The notes beneath the pieces are model-generated. The model was not told where the DNA came from. It did not search any database and was given only the letters and a program-made list of their open reading frames with translations. Made by a program: the position numbers and the translations under genes. Positions 63,430 through 64,000 of a stretch of DNA of 64,000 nucleotides are shown one piece after another (positions within the stretch are counted from its first letter, which is position 1; each line of letters opens with the position of its first letter). This stretch comes from [Clostridium] ultunense DSM 10521 (lineage in GTDB: Bacteria; Bacillota; Clostridia; Tissierellales; Tepidimicrobiaceae), in NCBI RefSeq assembly GCF_000511955.1, contig NZ_AZSU01000005.1, forward strand, positions 112,682-176,681, read 5' to 3'.

Positions 63430-64000
63430 ATGAACATATCAAGAAGAATTGTATCAATAGTATTACTAGTAAGCTTATTATTGGGTATTCCTGCTACTAC
63501 ATTGGGAACCCCTCAAGCTAATATAAATATTCTATTAGATGAAGAGAAAGTTTCTCTAGAGGATGAAATAATTACAAATGAAATTAATCAAATTATGCTT
63601 CCTTTACGTGAGATAGCAGAAAAATTGGAATACAAAGTTAATTGGGATGGCAATACTCGAAGTATTACCCTTTCCAAAGGCTCCCAAATTATTGAACTAA
63701 AAATTGGTGAGACAAAGGTTGATGTAAATGGAGAAATTCTAGTATTAAAATCTCCACCCATTCTAAAAGAAACTAAAACCTTTGTACCAATGGAATTATT
63801 CAGCAATGCCCTAGGTTTAGTTATAGGATGGAATGGTAAGCACCAGGTTCTAAAAATTAATCAACCAGAGGAGAAAAACGAGTCCTTTTTTACTATATCT
63901 AAGGATAAAGATAAACAAGCTGAACTAGATGCTTATATAAAAGCCCTTGAAAAACATCAAAATTTTCATGGTAGTGTATTTGTAGCTAAAGATGGTGAAG
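63430..64000 (+). CDS. Stalk-domain / beta-lactamase-like serine hydrolase, 5' part
   Basis: Open from ATG 63430 (GGAGGG 7 bases upstream) to the window end. A signal peptide (RRIVSIVLLVSLLLGIPA) is followed by a copper-amine-oxidase N-terminal (stalk) domain with INQIMLPLREIAEKLEYKV and TFVPMELFSNALGLV. The last ~25 visible codons read LDAYIKALEKHQNFHGSVFV then AKDGE, the usual opening of class C beta-lactamase-like hydrolases. The catalytic SxxK lies outside the window. It is probably cell-surface located. Confidence 0.8.
   Translation, partial: MNISRRIVSIVLLVSLLLGIPATTLGTPQANINILLDEEKVSLEDEIITNEINQIMLPLREIAEKLEYKVNWDGNTRSITLSKGSQIIELKIGETKVDVNGEILVLKSPPILKETKTFVPMELFSNALGLVIGWNGKHQVLKINQPEEKNESFFTISKDKDKQAELDAYIKALEKHQNFHGSVFVAKDGE

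Overview
The window is AT-rich chromosomal DNA from an anaerobic, low-GC, Gram-positive bacterium of class Clostridia. The evidence is the shape/division cluster, a six-gene Rnf complex, strong GGAGG ribosome sites, many TTG/GTG starts, and what reads as a selenocysteine codon. A Tissierellales-like relative is my best guess, but no rRNA is present to confirm it.

Positions 1-13,400 (minus strand) hold a cell-shape and division cluster. In transcription order it is NusG-II protein, Gx-type membrane protein, maf, radC, mreB, mreC, mreD, a very large class B PBP, minC, minD and minE. An FMN-binding lipoprotein, its ApbE flavin transferase and a degenerate SpoIVFA-like M23 protein follow. An IS1182-like transposase end lies where spoIVFB/rplU would be expected. 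Positions 13,388-18,389 hold rnfC-D-G-E-A-B, a ferredoxin:NAD+ oxidoreductase that pumps ions. ApbE may flavinylate RnfG and RnfD as well as the lipoprotein.

Positions 18,700-29,800 are mostly housekeeping: dinB, tRNA-Leu(GAG), a peptide-binding lipoprotein, a lytic transglycosylase, coaE, polA, tRNA-Leu(CAA), a FrnE-like thiol oxidoreductase behind a CsoR-like operator, an atypical thyX, a DUF2007 protein and a YaiI/YqxD protein. A cation/proton antiporter here sits behind a fluoride riboswitch.

Positions 30,000-58,200 form an accessory region of short, mostly minus-strand units. It holds seven GNAT acetyltransferases (one fused to a Cys-rich domain), a DUF438/hemerythrin/PAS sensor, a membrane MutS-like ATPase, a nuclease-XPD helicase fusion and two radical SAM enzymes. 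Small hydrolases and peptidases are also present, with several decayed genes (MerR, adenosine deaminase, CPBP-like, S8 protease). Two items would be missed by ordinary ORF calling. One is an 85-residue glutaredoxin-like gene with an in-frame UGA at the first catalytic Cys of a UxxC motif (33,191-33,448). The other is a structured leader with two tiny ORFs and two terminators ahead of an Lsa-type ABC-F ribosome protection gene.

Positions 58,200-64,000 carry three unannotated small ORFs with strong ribosome sites and terminators, a PflX-like radical SAM protein, a lipase-like hydrolase, a truncated UvrC-like GIY-YIG protein, an Old Yellow Enzyme (namA) and the start of a stalk-domain/serine hydrolase that runs off the window.
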